This document shows positions 11,708-23,241 of a stretch of DNA of 64,000 nucleotides, piece by piece. Location: positions 18,805,861 to 18,869,860 of the forward strand of contig OZ023264.1 of the NCBI GenBank assembly GCA_964006375.1, in the 5' to 3' direction. The notes beneath the pieces are model-generated. The model did no database searches and was not told where the DNA came from. It was given only the letters and a program-made list of their open reading frames with translations. The translations under genes and the position numbers were made by a program. Each line of letters opens with the position of its first letter. Within the stretch, counting starts at the first letter, position 1. Origin of the DNA: Tillus elongatus (lineage: Eukaryota > Arthropoda > Insecta > Coleoptera > Cleridae).

Positions 11708-13531
11708 CCCAATAAACACACGTGCGTTTAATAAACGTCTATTTTACGTAAAGACCGTTGAAAAAACGTTATCGGTTATAAAAATTAACGTTCAATTCTA
11801 GGCTAAAAAGGCAACGTTACCATTTCTTTGTTGTAAAGACGTTAATTATGAAGAGTTTTTAGACATAATATTTAAACGTTATTTAAACACATTTCGCCTA
11901 TCAAAAAACTACGTTTAGTTGAGATTAATACGTTGAATATATGTATTTTATTAAACATTTTATAAACGAAAGATATTTTGTGTGGTATAAACGTTATATA
12001 TAAAACAGGTATTTACCTAATTTTTTTGAAAAAATTAGGTAAACATTTTCTCGTTGTAAATACCTTATTGATGAAGGGTATAATATTTAAACGTTGTTTC
12101 AACACAGTTCGCCTACCAAAAACCTACATGCAGTTAGGATTCATACATAAAATACACGTAGTTTATTAGACATTTTATAAGTGAGAGATATTTATGTGAT
12201 ATAAACGTTATATTTAAAACAACTGTTTTCCTAATTTTTGTAAAAAAAAAGCAACGAAACAATTTGTCATTGTAAAAGACCTTATTAATTAAATGTTTTT
12301 AAACATAATATTTAAAGGCTGTTTCATCACAGTTTGCCTATGAAACACATGCACGAAGTAGGGATTCATACATAAAATATACGTATATTACCAGACATTT
12401 TTTAAGCGAGAGATATTTTATGTGATATAAACGATATATTTAAAACCACTATTTTTCTAATTTTTGTTAAAAAAGCAAATTACTTAACAATTTATCGTTG
12501 TAAAAGATGTTAATAATTAAGTCTTTTTAAACATAATATTTAGACGTAGTTTCAACAAGGTTCGCATATAAAAATATACATGAAGTAGGGATTTATACAT
12601 AAAATATACGTATCTTACTAGATATTATTTTAGCGTGAGATATTATGTGATATATTATATTATGTACCTATAGTTATATAGGTTACATTTTTTCCTGGCT
12701 TTTTAAAAAATTTTGTCACATAATCAATCTGAGAGGTATACGACAATGCGTGTATGTTTTAAAAGGAGTTATTTTGTCTTTTGCATTCCACTGTGTAATA
12801 CATAAAACATATTTGTCCTTGTAAATTAGTAAGTGTTTGTGCGCATGCTGAACGAGAATGAACAAGAAATAGAAACAGAACAGGAGAAGTGATCGCGTAC
12901 AGTGTGTAACGTGGTGCTTGGAATTAAATCTTATTAAATATTATATTCAGTACGTGACACTTGTATGTTATGGTGGATGGTGGTCTGTTCTATAATTTAT
13001 AATTGTTTTATACATATTTACAAAGAATGATTATCATCCTGTAGCGATTACTCTTAAAAGTTTCGGAAAAAGGTACAGTGAGTGCAGCTCAAAGTGTCAA
13101 GTTTTATGTCGTGAAGTTAGGTTAAGGTAAGCTGTATCACAATATGTAATAATTGTCTTCAAACGTTGTCGAAGTTAATCACATTTCTTGTACTTTGATT
13201 GCTATAGAGCGTTATTAGGTAGAATAAATAATTGGGACTTATGAGTTTAGCCGGCGTGTTTAAAATCGGCCATGTTGGTTGCTTTCTCATATTTTCAAGT
13301 TTAATTTTATTGAGGCATTAGACATATATCTAACGTTTATGAATACACCTTTTTTTCCTCAATTTTGATTGTTCGTGAATCAAACTTTCGAATGAGAGTA
13401 ATAATGGTTAGCTACGGGTTTAGCATTTATAAATTCTGATGTATTTGTTTATTTTCCCCAGTTTAATTCAATTTGCACGATACATGTACACCTATATATA
13501 GGCGAACGTTAAGTAGACGCCTCCCGTGTAA

Positions 13532-13593
<62 letters not shown>

Positions 13594-13613
13594 ACATACA
13601 TACATACATACAT

Positions 13614-13704
<91 letters not shown>

Positions 13705-14820
13705 TTCACTAGAACCCACGAAACTAATGGCAGTAGTATATGGTAATCACAATTTTATGACCTATTTATTTCTATTTAGTAGTTTATAATTTTAGATGCT
13801 GCAAACCTAAATTTTCCCCAACGTGAAAAAGGCGACAGAGCAATCTTTTGTGCTGTTAAGGGTTGGTTGAAATTAGCTACTTCGAAAAGGTCCAGAGCAA
13901 AAAACTAATGGAGCAATACCTACTTTTTTTTTGGTTGAGAAGTTGACAAATAATTTAAGAAATATATTTTTTATTTCATGATTAAGACGCTATGATTGAA
14001 GAAGCTTGTTATATTTTTGAATGTGGTAATAATTATTTTAGTTTTTTGATAATGAAATGTAAGTTTTTTTAAATATATTTTTGTTTTTTAAATAAAGTTA
14101 TTTTTATTTGACATTTGACTTGTGATATAATCCATTTTTATAAAGCCCATTTAAAATTATATACATAAATAATAATTTGTCAATGGTAGGTTTATAAAAT
14201 GTAGCAGAGTAGCAAGTTAAGAAGTTTTGATGAGCAATGAGCACTTAAAGTAAGTATCTACACCGCAATGGAGTCCAGTTTGACACTTCTACACCTAATG
14301 ATCGTTTGTCCTATAAGTTCTCATCTTCTGCTGTCAGCTGGGTTGAAAAACTATCATTTGGTAGGTATGTTCTAGTTGTAATTCAAACGTTTATTATACG
14401 TCGTTAATACAAGCAGATTAACGTGACAGATCCCGTTGATAAACATTAATTATAAACGTATATTCTTCATGACAGATGATGGTTAAATCAACGTTGCAAA
14501 ACCCTTGTTAATAAACATGTATAAAAAATGTATATTTTACGTTATTAACGGCAAATAGTTTAACGTTACAAATTCCCGTTGATAAACGGTAATTATAAAC
14601 GTATATTCTCCATTACAGATGATGGTTAAATTAACGTTGTAAAATCCTTGTTAATAAACATGTAAGAAAAACGTATATTTAAACGTTAAAACTTACATGT
14701 ATAAAAACGTTTTTATATTGGTTTAATTATATGTTTATTCGGGCGACATTTTTACCAAAATTAAACGTAAGGTAGCAGTTTCCTTTTAAACGTTTAATTA
14801 ACGAACATGTGTTTACTGGG
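11708..14820. mobile_element. Unclassified 3.1-kb element with inverted ends and internal arrays
   Basis: The left end CCCAATAAACACACGTGCGT and the reverse complement of the right end, CCCAGTAAACACATGTTCGT, match over about 30 bp. The element is flanked by TAT/TAC. About four tandem units of 215-227 bp fill 11750-12660 and two 143-bp units fill 14398-14700. All are rich in AAACGTTA/TAAACGTATA motifs. The centre holds (TA)n and ACAT repeats (13534-13701) and no protein. It is a non-autonomous DNA transposon by structure; the superfamily is not clear. Confidence 0.65.
13534..13701. repeat. (TA)n-(ACAT)n-(TA)n microsatellite
   Basis: TA dinucleotides at 13534-13590 and 13622-13701 separated by CATA tetramers. 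Confidence 0.95.
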
Positions 14821-14899
14821 TACGTAATAGTGACTAGCGATTTAAATTCCACCCCAATTGGCATTCTCGTAATGTCAAACTAAATTATCCAATTCTATG

Positions 14900-16905
14900 T
14901 AGGCAACCATGCAAACCGCATGGTTGACGCTCCTACAAAACCCACACACTTCGGCAGTGGGTCGCCACGAATTGCTCGACATAGCAATCATGTCGAACAC
15001 CACCGTTCTCATGAACTAACAACCCTAAGCGACATTTCGTCGGACCATAACCCAGTCATTTTGCAGCTCGGATATGACAATGACGAACCCGACATTCCAA
15101 GGAAAAAGGTACTGTGGCCAGTTTTCCCAGAACACCTTAAAAACAACCTTGGCAATATTCCGGCTATCCCCAACATCCCCTAACTCGAGGGTGCAGTGGA
15201 TAATCTACAGTCCAGAATTCAATGTTCGGTCGAACATGCACCAAGGACGTACCCGTCACATTGCCATCCAGTATCAAAGAAATGATACTAGAAAAGAACA
15301 GCGTGCGTACACTAGCTCAACCCGTCAGAAACCCCACCGACAAACGAGACGCCAACAGACTCATCAAACAAGTACGATTCGCCCTACAAGAACTCCGCAA
15401 CAACCATTGGGAGAAACGCCTGCAACCCGTGTCCTCCCAAGACAATTCCATCTGGCAAATGGCAAAAGCCCTTCGCTCCCAGAAACTTCAGAGATCCCCA
15501 CTTCATGGCCGAAACGGCAACGTATACACGGATGCGGACAAAGCAAGTGCATTCGCTGATCATCTGTCAGGAGTGCGCTTCACGCAACCTCAGACACAAA
15601 CAACGAGCCCGCTACTTATGAAGAGGTTTCCCAAATAATCAAAACACTAAGAAATAGGAAAGCTCCGAGATACGATGAAATCTCCAACGTAGCCCTGAAA
15701 AATATCCCCCGAAAAGCAGTGGTATTCATAGTTAGTATTATGAATGCCATGCTGCGGTTTCAACATTTTCCTTCCATCTGGAAACTTGCCGACATTAGCA
15801 ATATCCCAAAACCCAGCAAAGATCCGCAGTTTCCTCAGAACTACAGGTTCATTAGCCTACTACCAGTCATCGGCAAAATCGCCGTAAAACTAATTCAGAA
15901 AAGGCTAGCCTCATTTACCTCTGAGAACCATATCCTTCCTGATGAGCAATTCGGTTTCAGATACCAGCACTCCACCACAGACCAAGTTTCTCGTGTGGTG
16001 AAAAACATCACCGAAGGATTCAACAAAAACAAGTCAATTGGTGCAATATTTCTCGACATTGCTCAAGCCTTCGACCGGGTTTGGCCTGCGGGCCTCCTAA
16101 ACAAATTTATTTCATTTAATTATCTTCTCCCTCTGATTCTGATAATCAGGTCATACGTGCAACAGAGGAAGGTCCAAGTCAAACATCTGAGAATCAGATC
16201 TAGAACCTACTCAGTCACGGCTGGCCTCCCGCAGGGTTCTTCTATCTTCCCTCTGCTGTAAAATATATTTGCCGTAAACATACCGACACCGCCCCTAAAC
16301 CTAACATACTCACTGTACGCAGACGACACTACCATCTTCAGCAGCTCCACTCAGCCGAGGATAATAACCGAACGACTACAGACCGCCGTAGTAGAGCTGC
16401 AAGGCTGGTATAGGAAATCCCTTCTAGCCATAAACCCCGATAAATGTTCAGCAGTCCTATTTTCCAAAAGGAGACACACACCTCACGAATATGTATCATT
16501 AGACAACAGTCTAATTCCGAGGCACGACTCCGCCAAACACCTCGGGGTTTTCCTTGACAAACGTTTAACATGGCGCTTCTATGTCCAGTATACCCGATGG
16601 AAAGCTTCGATGTTCATTTCTAAGTTCTTTACACTTAACAGAAATTTCAAATTGTCCATGAACAATAAACTGCTTATGTACAAAGTCATAATCTGGCCAG
16701 CCTTGACCTATGCATCCCCTGCATGAGCCACCGCGGCCGACACACACATCAAGACCTATCCAATCATCCAGAATAAAATTCTGAGAATGGTTACCGGAGC
16801 GCCATGATTTGTCAGAAACAGCCACTCAGTTCGCGAAGCCGCTTCTCACCCACGTAGTGCCACCGACTACGATGAGCAACTTCCACATAGGCAGAAGCGT
16901 CCAAA
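14900..16905 (+). mobile_element. Decayed Jockey-type non-LTR retrotransposon
   Basis: Fragments in shifting frames give the end of the endonuclease (LSDISSDHNPVILQLG), a linker, the RT and the C-terminal part (RNKLLLYKAI-like NNKLLMYKVIIWPALTYAS, then HIKTYPIIQNKILRMVTGAP). The phrases IPKPSKDPQFPQNYRFISLL and FGFRYQHSTTDQVSRVV are characteristic of Jockey. Several frameshifts and stops show it is dead. It ends where the pogo element begins at 16913, so it may have been the insertion target. Confidence 0.85.
15608..16735 (+). pseudogene. Jockey reverse transcriptase pseudogene
   Basis: The frame from about 15650 to 16261 carries LEDIAQAFDRVW-like motif A (FLDIAQAFDRVWPAG) and AGLPQGSSIFPLL. 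A TAA at 16259-16261 interrupts it, and the same element continues with LYADDTTIF (YADD at 16316-16327) and the thumb up to a stop near 16727. Catalytic residues are intact but the protein is broken. Confidence 0.8.
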
Positions 16906-17264
16906 GGTTATAGGGGAAGGTCGGGCAGCCGGAACCACTTTACTTTTAAATTCTGTAAGTGTGAAAATTCATAAGATACCTCAAAGAATTTTGTACCCTC
17001 CTTTGTTGTATACTTTATATTTACTGAAAAAAAATACTAAGCGATACTAGTAAAAATATTATATTATTTATCAGCAGATTTTTGAACAATTGACTTTGGC
17101 TCCTTTTGCCCATACCATACGGGCAAAAGGATTCATTGGCAAGGGCAAAAAGAACCGTATCAAAAAACAATTTAAATCCTCGCAAATTTGGAAAAAACTA
17201 AAAATTCAACATTCTAATGTAATAAGAAAAAATCTAGTTGAAATATAAAAAAACTAATAATAAT

Positions 17265-18674
17265 TCATTTTCTTGACTGGAGTATTGTATCTCTACAATT
17301 GTCACAAATATAAAATCCTATATTGTTATAGTCACTACATAGCTGGTGACACCAACCCTTGCATATGTTGCACTCAATCCATTTCTCCCCTGGAATTGAA
17401 TTTCTGTAACAATCACCGCAGACAAGACAGGGAATGAACTCCTCAGGAACCTCTTTTTCTTTAGGTTTCTTTGATAGGCAAATTAGAAACTCTTTGTCTG
17501 GTTCGGCATTCAACTTTCTTTTTCCTTTCTCTGACGGATTCTTCACTTTCGAACGAATTTCTTGCTTTACTGGAGTAGATGTCAGAATTTCTGATTTTTG
17601 GGTCTTGCGTTTCTTAATTGTTGAAACAGCAGTATGCTTAGGCAATGGCCTTATGTCTAATAAACTGATATTGGGACTATCAGGCTTGTTGGAAGGACTT
17701 GCTTCACAAATGTCTCTCAAATCTTTCAATTTGTCCCGAATTTTTAATAAAGGTGTATCTTCATCAGAAGATTCGATTTCTGATATAATTTCTGAGGTCA
17801 CATTAGTTTTTTGGTTCCCATTTTCCTCAATTGTGTTTGATGTGTTTCCATTTTTAAAATCTTTATTTTCAGCTTGGTCATTTTTGTCAAGTATATGGCC
17901 ATTTTGTTTATAATCAGTGTCATTGGGCTGTGTTTTATCTGTAACGTCGGCAGGTAGGAAGTCCAAATCTGTAAAGACGTCTATGTCACACTCTGCGATG
18001 CCAGTTTTCTTAAAGCCGTTGATAGCATTTTGAGGTGTTGTTGATTGAAGGTACGCGCCACCAAAAACTGCACCAATGTCGAAAAACGTAAGTCTTTGTG
18101 AAGGGTGATTCTTTTGCCATTTGTCAACCTCGTGCTGAAAGTACCCACTGAATGGAGAGTAGACACTGACGTCTAAAGGTTGCAATTTATGTGTAGTGTG
18201 TGGAGGGACTGTTAAAATAACAAGATTGTTTGATAATGCATAGTCTAGAGCTTCTATAGACATATGCGAAGAATGGTTATCTAAGATTAATAAACATTTG
18301 TGTTGATCTGTTGGCCGCACACACCTAACAAAGAATTGTAACCATTCCAAAAAAGCTTCAGCTGTCATCCAGCCACTGTCTGTCACAATATCTATACAGC
18401 CAGGAGGAGTACCAGCCAGGAATCTTGGATTTCGCTTTTTTCTTGGGAAAATGAGACAAGGCGGTATAAATCTACCTGAAGCAGAACAACAAAACATAGC
18501 AGTTACCAATTGACCCCTTTCAGCTGATGAAATACTGCCTACTTGCTTCTTGCCTCTTAGACTTATGACTTTAGGAGGCCTCTTTGCTGATGTTTGAATC
18601 CCTGTTTCATCTGCATTATATATATCATCTAGCGAAAACTTATATTTTTCTCTTAAGAGCTGACAGATTGTCAA
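17265..18674 (-). CDS. pogo transposase, DDE catalytic domain plus PHD-like finger (about 469 aa)
   Basis: The catalytic triad is visible: D in NADETG (about residue 22), D in LILDNHSSH (about 131) and D in LQPLDVSVY, 35 residues after the second by my count. After a low-complexity charged linker (residues 230-410, rich in D, E, N, K) the C-terminus has a C4HC3-like zinc finger: CLVCGDC, WIECNICKGWCHQLC, then FYICDNC. Pogo transposases with a C-terminal PHD finger are known in insects. The finger may bind histone tails. The first codon of the open frame is not ATG, as expected if it was once continuous with the N-terminal part. Confidence 0.88.
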   Translation of the reverse strand: MTICQLLREKYKFSLDDIYNADETGIQTSAKRPPKVISLRGKKQVGSISSAERGQLVTAMFCCSASGRFIPPCLIFPRKKRNPRFLAGTPPGCIDIVTDSGWMTAEAFLEWLQFFVRCVRPTDQHKCLLILDNHSSHMSIEALDYALSNNLVILTVPPHTTHKLQPLDVSVYSPFSGYFQHEVDKWQKNHPSQRLTFFDIGAVFGGAYLQSTTPQNAINGFKKTGIAECDIDVFTDLDFLPADVTDKTQPNDTDYKQNGHILDKNDQAENKDFKNGNTSNTIEENGNQKTNVTSEIISEIESSDEDTPLLKIRDKLKDLRDICEASPSNKPDSPNISLLDIRPLPKHTAVSTIKKRKTQKSEILTSTPVKQEIRSKVKNPSEKGKRKLNAEPDKEFLICLSKKPKEKEVPEEFIPCLVCGDCYRNSIPGEKWIECNICKGWCHQLCSDYNNIGFYICDNCRDTILQSRK

Positions 18675-19143
18675 AAAACAATTGTACCTGAGGTCGATTG
18701 AAACCCCTAGCTCTTGCTATACTTGTTGGTTCGGGAACCCGTAAGCTCAGTTCAGGATGCCGTGACATAAAGTTGTTGTACCATTGTTGTCCCGCCATTC
18801 CGTTTTGAAAAGGATGATTGATTTTATTTTTTTCAGCAAATTGGTAAACTAGTTCACATAAATCTTTTTTGGTGATGCCGTAAAATCGTCCGTCTACTTC
18901 TTTGATGAAATCAACAAACTGTTGCTCCTCATCACTAGTGAACACTGGTTTAAAACGACCTAAAGATTTTGTTGGCACACCCGATTTTACATGCTTGCGT
19001 AGGGTAGGATATGGAATTCCATGCATTAAAGCTGCTTTCCTTATTGAAAAATTTGATTCAGTTACTTGATTTATAGCTAATGCCATTGTATCCTCGGACC
19101 AGCCTAAGCCCCTATCACTTTTTCTGTTATATTTGAAAACCAT
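18640..19143 (-). CDS. pogo transposase, N-terminal DNA-binding part (167 aa)
   Basis: Residues 1-60 form a Psq/CENP-B-type helix-turn-helix (ALAINQVTESNFSIRKAALM, then GIPYPTLRKHV). Residues 65-150 form a second, CENPB-like HTH with QQWYNNFMSRHPELSLR. This half binds the terminal repeats. The frame ends in LFFDNLSALKRKI instead of running on to the catalytic part: it overlaps the next frame by 35 bp, consistent with a one-base change near 18660-18675 (a T6 run lies there). Start ATG chosen because acceptor-like sequence and homology to pogo N-termini (MVFKYNRKSDRG) begin there. Confidence 0.85.
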   Translation of the reverse strand: MVFKYNRKSDRGLGWSEDTMALAINQVTESNFSIRKAALMHGIPYPTLRKHVKSGVPTKSLGRFKPVFTSDEEQQFVDFIKEVDGRFYGITKKDLCELVYQFAEKNKINHPFQNGMAGQQWYNNFMSRHPELSLRVPEPTSIARARGFNRPQVQLFFDNLSALKRKI

Positions 19144-19623
19144 CTGTAAATAAAAAATATATTCAGAAGCCTTTTTAGCTACGTGCTACACATTTACATA
19201 AAAGGGTAAAAAGAATCACAGCTCGGGCAAGAGGAGCCACTGATTCCTTTTGCCCTAACACACATGTACTTAGTGCAACGAATGCCATACAAAACACTGT
19301 ACACAACGCATGCAATTTATAGGTTAGGACTACGCAGTGAATGCCTTATTGTGTCCTATTAAAATTATAAGCACATATTGGTTACCAGACCTCATTAACA
19401 CTTATGTAACTTTTGTAAAACTAAGTATTCAAACTTACCTTGAACTAAATTTCACAAAGAAACTAGGAAACCTGTGGAAGTCACTAGATCTAATGCCGCC
19501 ATCCGTTCAACAGAACACGGTGCATAGTCTGACACTGTTGCCAAGTCACAATTAATCACATTTAGTTCGGAATTTGCGTGATTCCTTTTGCCCATATGGT
19601 TCTTTTTGCCCGAGCTTCCCCTA

Positions 19624-20866
19624 CTTAACTCAATAATGCCCCTGCGGCAAAAACAGAATGAAAACACTCAAATCCAAACGTCATTGTGTGAAATCTTTCC
19701 GACGAAGGTATGGATTAAGGTCCGGTACTCAGGGGAGAGGACTTTATTAGTGGTTACGAGTCCCACAGTACCTCGATATCCCACACACTACGGTATTGTG
19801 AATTAGGTCTGCATGATGCATTCTCCTCTCCTGTATCAAAAAAAAGGGGAGACAGTCTCCTCTGTCATCTCAATACACCCATCCATAACACATACTCATT
19901 ACACATCATTTGTGAAAATACTTGGCTTTTGTTTCGGCTAAATCCTACGTGACTCTCTCCAGGGTTCGTTGTTATTAGCTGAACACTGTCACGAAATTTC
20001 ATAAATAACCCATACTCATTACACATAATTTGGCGAGCCTGTCGCACATCTCACAATGTTCTAGGGGACTGGCTACCATAGCCGTATTACTTTATATGTG
20101 TCTTCTCTCTGTAATTAGTATACCGTACCGATGAGCTCTAATTAGAGCGAAACCGGTCTGCGGTTCTAACTATGGTGAGAATACATCTAGCCTTACATGC
20201 ATTGTCCCTATCTTAGGGAAGAAATAGGCCAGGGCTGACAATTCAGAAAATTATAATATTAATAGTGAATGGTAATTTTATTTAAAATTTAATGAGAAAA
20301 GAAGTCTTTTGATTATAAAGGGAAATGACCTAGCTAGTCGGCCGTAAGCTAACATTTAATGCAAATAAAAAAAAAGTGGATTCGGGCTTTATAATCCAGG
20401 TGACGTCGAACACACAAATAAAAATTAAGACTCCAGTAGTATTATTCATTAATTGAAATTGGCTTTATAAAATGCAAAGTGATATATGAAAATTATTGCA
20501 GTTATTATTGAAATTTAAAGTGAAAACAGAGAAAGCAGATGAACCAAATACTCAACTTTTGCTTCCGAGGTGGTGTTTCGTGGAGTCCCAGTAGAGATGC
20601 AGAGTTTACTGCTGTTCAGGGCAGCGGGGCCGCTCGAAAGGTTGTGGGACTGTTCAGAGTTGCCCAGACCTCCGATAGACTATGACAGGGCTCTACTTGG
20701 CTCCAAGTCCTGGATGACTCATTGCTGCCGATCTTGTTACATTTGCCAGGCGTAACGTTCACAATAGCATAAAACAGGTGTCTTCAACAGTTAAAACAGT
20801 TTCTAATTAACTATAAAGATGCTCTACCGGGCCTACATTTTCTTCAACACATTGTATAAGGGTTCT
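19624..20866. other. Unassigned region with a hairpin motif and short repeats
   Basis: No gene seen. CATACTCATTACACAT occurs at about 19890 and 20010, and a CCGATGA-stem-GAAAC hairpin lies at 20128-20153. Confidence 0.4.
20128..20153 (+). other. Hammerhead-like hairpin core, site 1
   Basis: CCGATGA, a perfect 5-bp stem GCTCT-AATT-AGAGC, then GAAAC. It differs from the hammerhead core CUGANGA...GAAA by one base (C for U4). The flanks ACCGTAC and CTGCGGT recur at site 53612. No convincing stem I or III partner was found by eye. Confidence 0.4.
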
Positions 20867-21896
20867 TCACATTTTCTCTAATGAATCTGTTATGAGTGCT
20901 GGGTTATTTTCATTTAAATTAATAATTTCATTCCGTACCAAATCTTTAAGATGATCGAGGTTTTCAATTTGGTGGTCGTATACACGGTTTTTTATAAAAC
21001 CCCAAAGAAACGCATCCATAGGTGTGAAATTGGGGCTGTTTGCAGGCCATTTAATTGGCGCATTTCTTCTGATCCATTCAAGAAACCTTTCATTTAGATA
21101 ATTAAGCACAGCACGAATGTTGCGAGGGGGTGCTCCATCCTGTTGAAAAATTATATTTTGTAATATATTTAAAAGCAAATCGTCTAAATATTCTTCGAAC
21201 TTGTTTTCCAAGAAATCTAAATAACGGCCTCCATTTAAAACAGTATCAAAAAAATACGGACCGATAACTCGATCGCCCAGGATACCACACCACACATTCA
21301 CGGATTGTCGCCCTTGGAACTTAAATTCCCTATAAGAATGTGGATTCTCTCTTGCCCATTGTCTGGTATTTTTTTCGGTTAAACAGGCCACTAGTAGAAA
21401 AGGTAGACTCGTCAGTCCATAGAACTGTTTTAAAAAAATTGTTATTTATGTTTATTCTGTCTAAAATCAGTTGACAAAATGCGACCCGATCATCGTTTTG
21501 CATTTGGGTAAGCTTTGTAGTGGGTTTAATCTTATATGGCTTTAGATTCCATTTTCTTAACGTTCTTTGGACTTTACTGTATGAAGTTCGCTGAATATTT
21601 TCCTGTGTTGCTCGTAATGTCTTTGAAATGTTTCATAAGAAATTATTTGGATTCTCTTCTATAGCAAGTAAAATATTCAATTCTGCATTGTCATCTACGT
21701 TCACAGCAGTTCTTTTTCTCCTTTGTAAAGATGACGTTTCTTGAAACTTCCTATATATAGATGTGAACGTTTTTCGAGTTGGGACATGCATACCGGGATT
21801 ATCTTCTATTATATTTCTAATGGCAGCGCGACAATTTAAATTATTTTTAATATGATAACCTAAAATAACTCTTCTTTTTCTGTCTGAGTACGGCAT
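20867..21896 (-). pseudogene. Tc1/mariner-superfamily transposase relic (DD40D-type)
   Basis: Three frames together cover a whole transposase: HTH part from ATG 21896 (MPYSDRKRRVILGYHIKNN...), middle with LWTDEST (first catalytic D near 21410), and catalytic part 21391-20867 with FQQDGAPP and FTPMDAFLWG. Forty residues separate the second and third D by my count, near the rosa/DD41D group. Two frameshifts kill it. No terminal repeats were found on either side. Confidence 0.8.
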
Positions 21897-23241
21897 TTTT
21901 ACTTACTAAACAATACAACTACAACAATATTGACAGAATGGCACTGTCAGTTATTTGTTTTCAATTAAAAGCGTGGTATCCTAGGACTTCTTGATTTGTA
22001 ACAGTTGTTTAATAAAATATTTGATGATAACGTTTCAAATGTGAATATTTCAAAAACTATTCATTTTAAGTATACAGTATGTTATATAAATTATGCTTAG
22101 AATTTTACGAGGAATCGAAAAATAAATTCATATATAGGGTGATCCATTGAAAAAAAATGAACTTTTTGGTTTTTCCTGTATAGTGATCATTTTTCAATTT
22201 TTTTATATGTAGAAAAAAGTATTTTTTAGCACCTACATAACCATACTTTGATTTTTTTGGGACACTTAAAATAACAAAGTTAAAGGGGGGCGACATAAAG
22301 AATCAGCCGGTACAAGAGCCATAGAATACTGTGATATTAAATTTTTAGTGGCTCTAGAAATGTGCATAGCCATAGACAAGTTCTGTGATCTTACATAACT
22401 AGTTAAGTTTTCTCTCTGGTTATAAATCTAAAAAGTTAAAAATAAGAAATAGCCCAATGTAAGTAAGACGATAATATATTTGCAGTCAAAAAAATTAAAA
22501 AATACTTATAAAATTTATATCTCTTAAAATACAAAAACAATACTGACAATATATAAGTATAACAATCACAAACATATTAAAATTAAAGTCACTAGGATAA
22601 AACATAAATTTACGACTTTTCTTACAGTTTAAAAATAGGTTCTGTTCTTTTTGGAAGCTGTCGGACTGGCAAATCGAGATGGAAGAACCTGTGTTGAAAA
22701 GCAAAGACATCGTTATATTAGTAATATAAGGAAAATAATATTAAGTGCATTGTACAAACAGTAGTCTTGCTTTTCAGAGTTTCGTTCATCTGAGCTTTTC
22801 ATTCAAGCCAAATGATGAACCTTTGGTTTCCCTATCATTCAAGCAAGATTTGTTTTGTTCCGTTTTATCAGATCGACAACTGGTTTTGACGCAACTGTAT
22901 AATAATATGTACAGGGTGAGTGAAACTCGATGTCTCGGCTTTATTGTAAGAAAAGGAAAAGCGATAGAAAAATCTTAAAAGAGGTTCTTAAATGGGATTG
23001 GGTAAGGTCCATTTTAAGCCAAATTTGCATATTTTTGGATATTTGGAAACTGAAGTAATGACGTCATCAAATTTTTTTTCCAGAAACATACCTATATTTT
23101 GGCATATCCAAAAGAACTATTTTGTCTGGACAAATTATGTAAAGAAAAAAAATTGCTATCTTTTTTCATTAAAAAGTTATGATCAAATTTGTAGAAAAAA
23201 GTATAACAAAAAATTCGCGCAGCCATCACGATATAAACAAG
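21897..23241. other. Unassigned, with two mariner-type element ends
   Basis: TATAGGGTGATCCATTG (22131) and TACAGGGTGAGTGAAACTCG (22911) look like isolated termini of Tc1/mariner-like elements. I see no transposase between or beside them. The rest is AT-rich and unassigned. Confidence 0.4.

Larger units (their letters stand above)
16913..19621 (-). mobile_element. Complete pogo-superfamily DNA transposon with TA duplication
   Basis: The ends GGGGAAGGTCGGGCAGCCGG (16913) and, in reverse complement, GGGGAAGCTCGGGCAAAAAG (19621) are inverted repeats flanked by TA at 16911-16912 and 19622-19623. Inside each end, extra copies of GGGCAAAA(A/G)GAA occur in both orientations (17105-17160, 19200-19257, 19580), probably transposase-binding sites. 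The transposase is on the minus strand. It is complete apart from one frame disruption, so the copy looks fairly young. Confidence 0.9.

Noticed and set aside
17434..17913. 159-codon plus-strand gene
   Set aside because: It is antisense to the low-complexity linker and finger of the pogo transposase and shows no domain.
20128..20153. Calling the hairpin a functional hammerhead ribozyme outright
   Set aside because: Core boxes fit, but I could not find stem I and stem III partners or a cleavage triplet by eye, so it is reported only as hammerhead-like.
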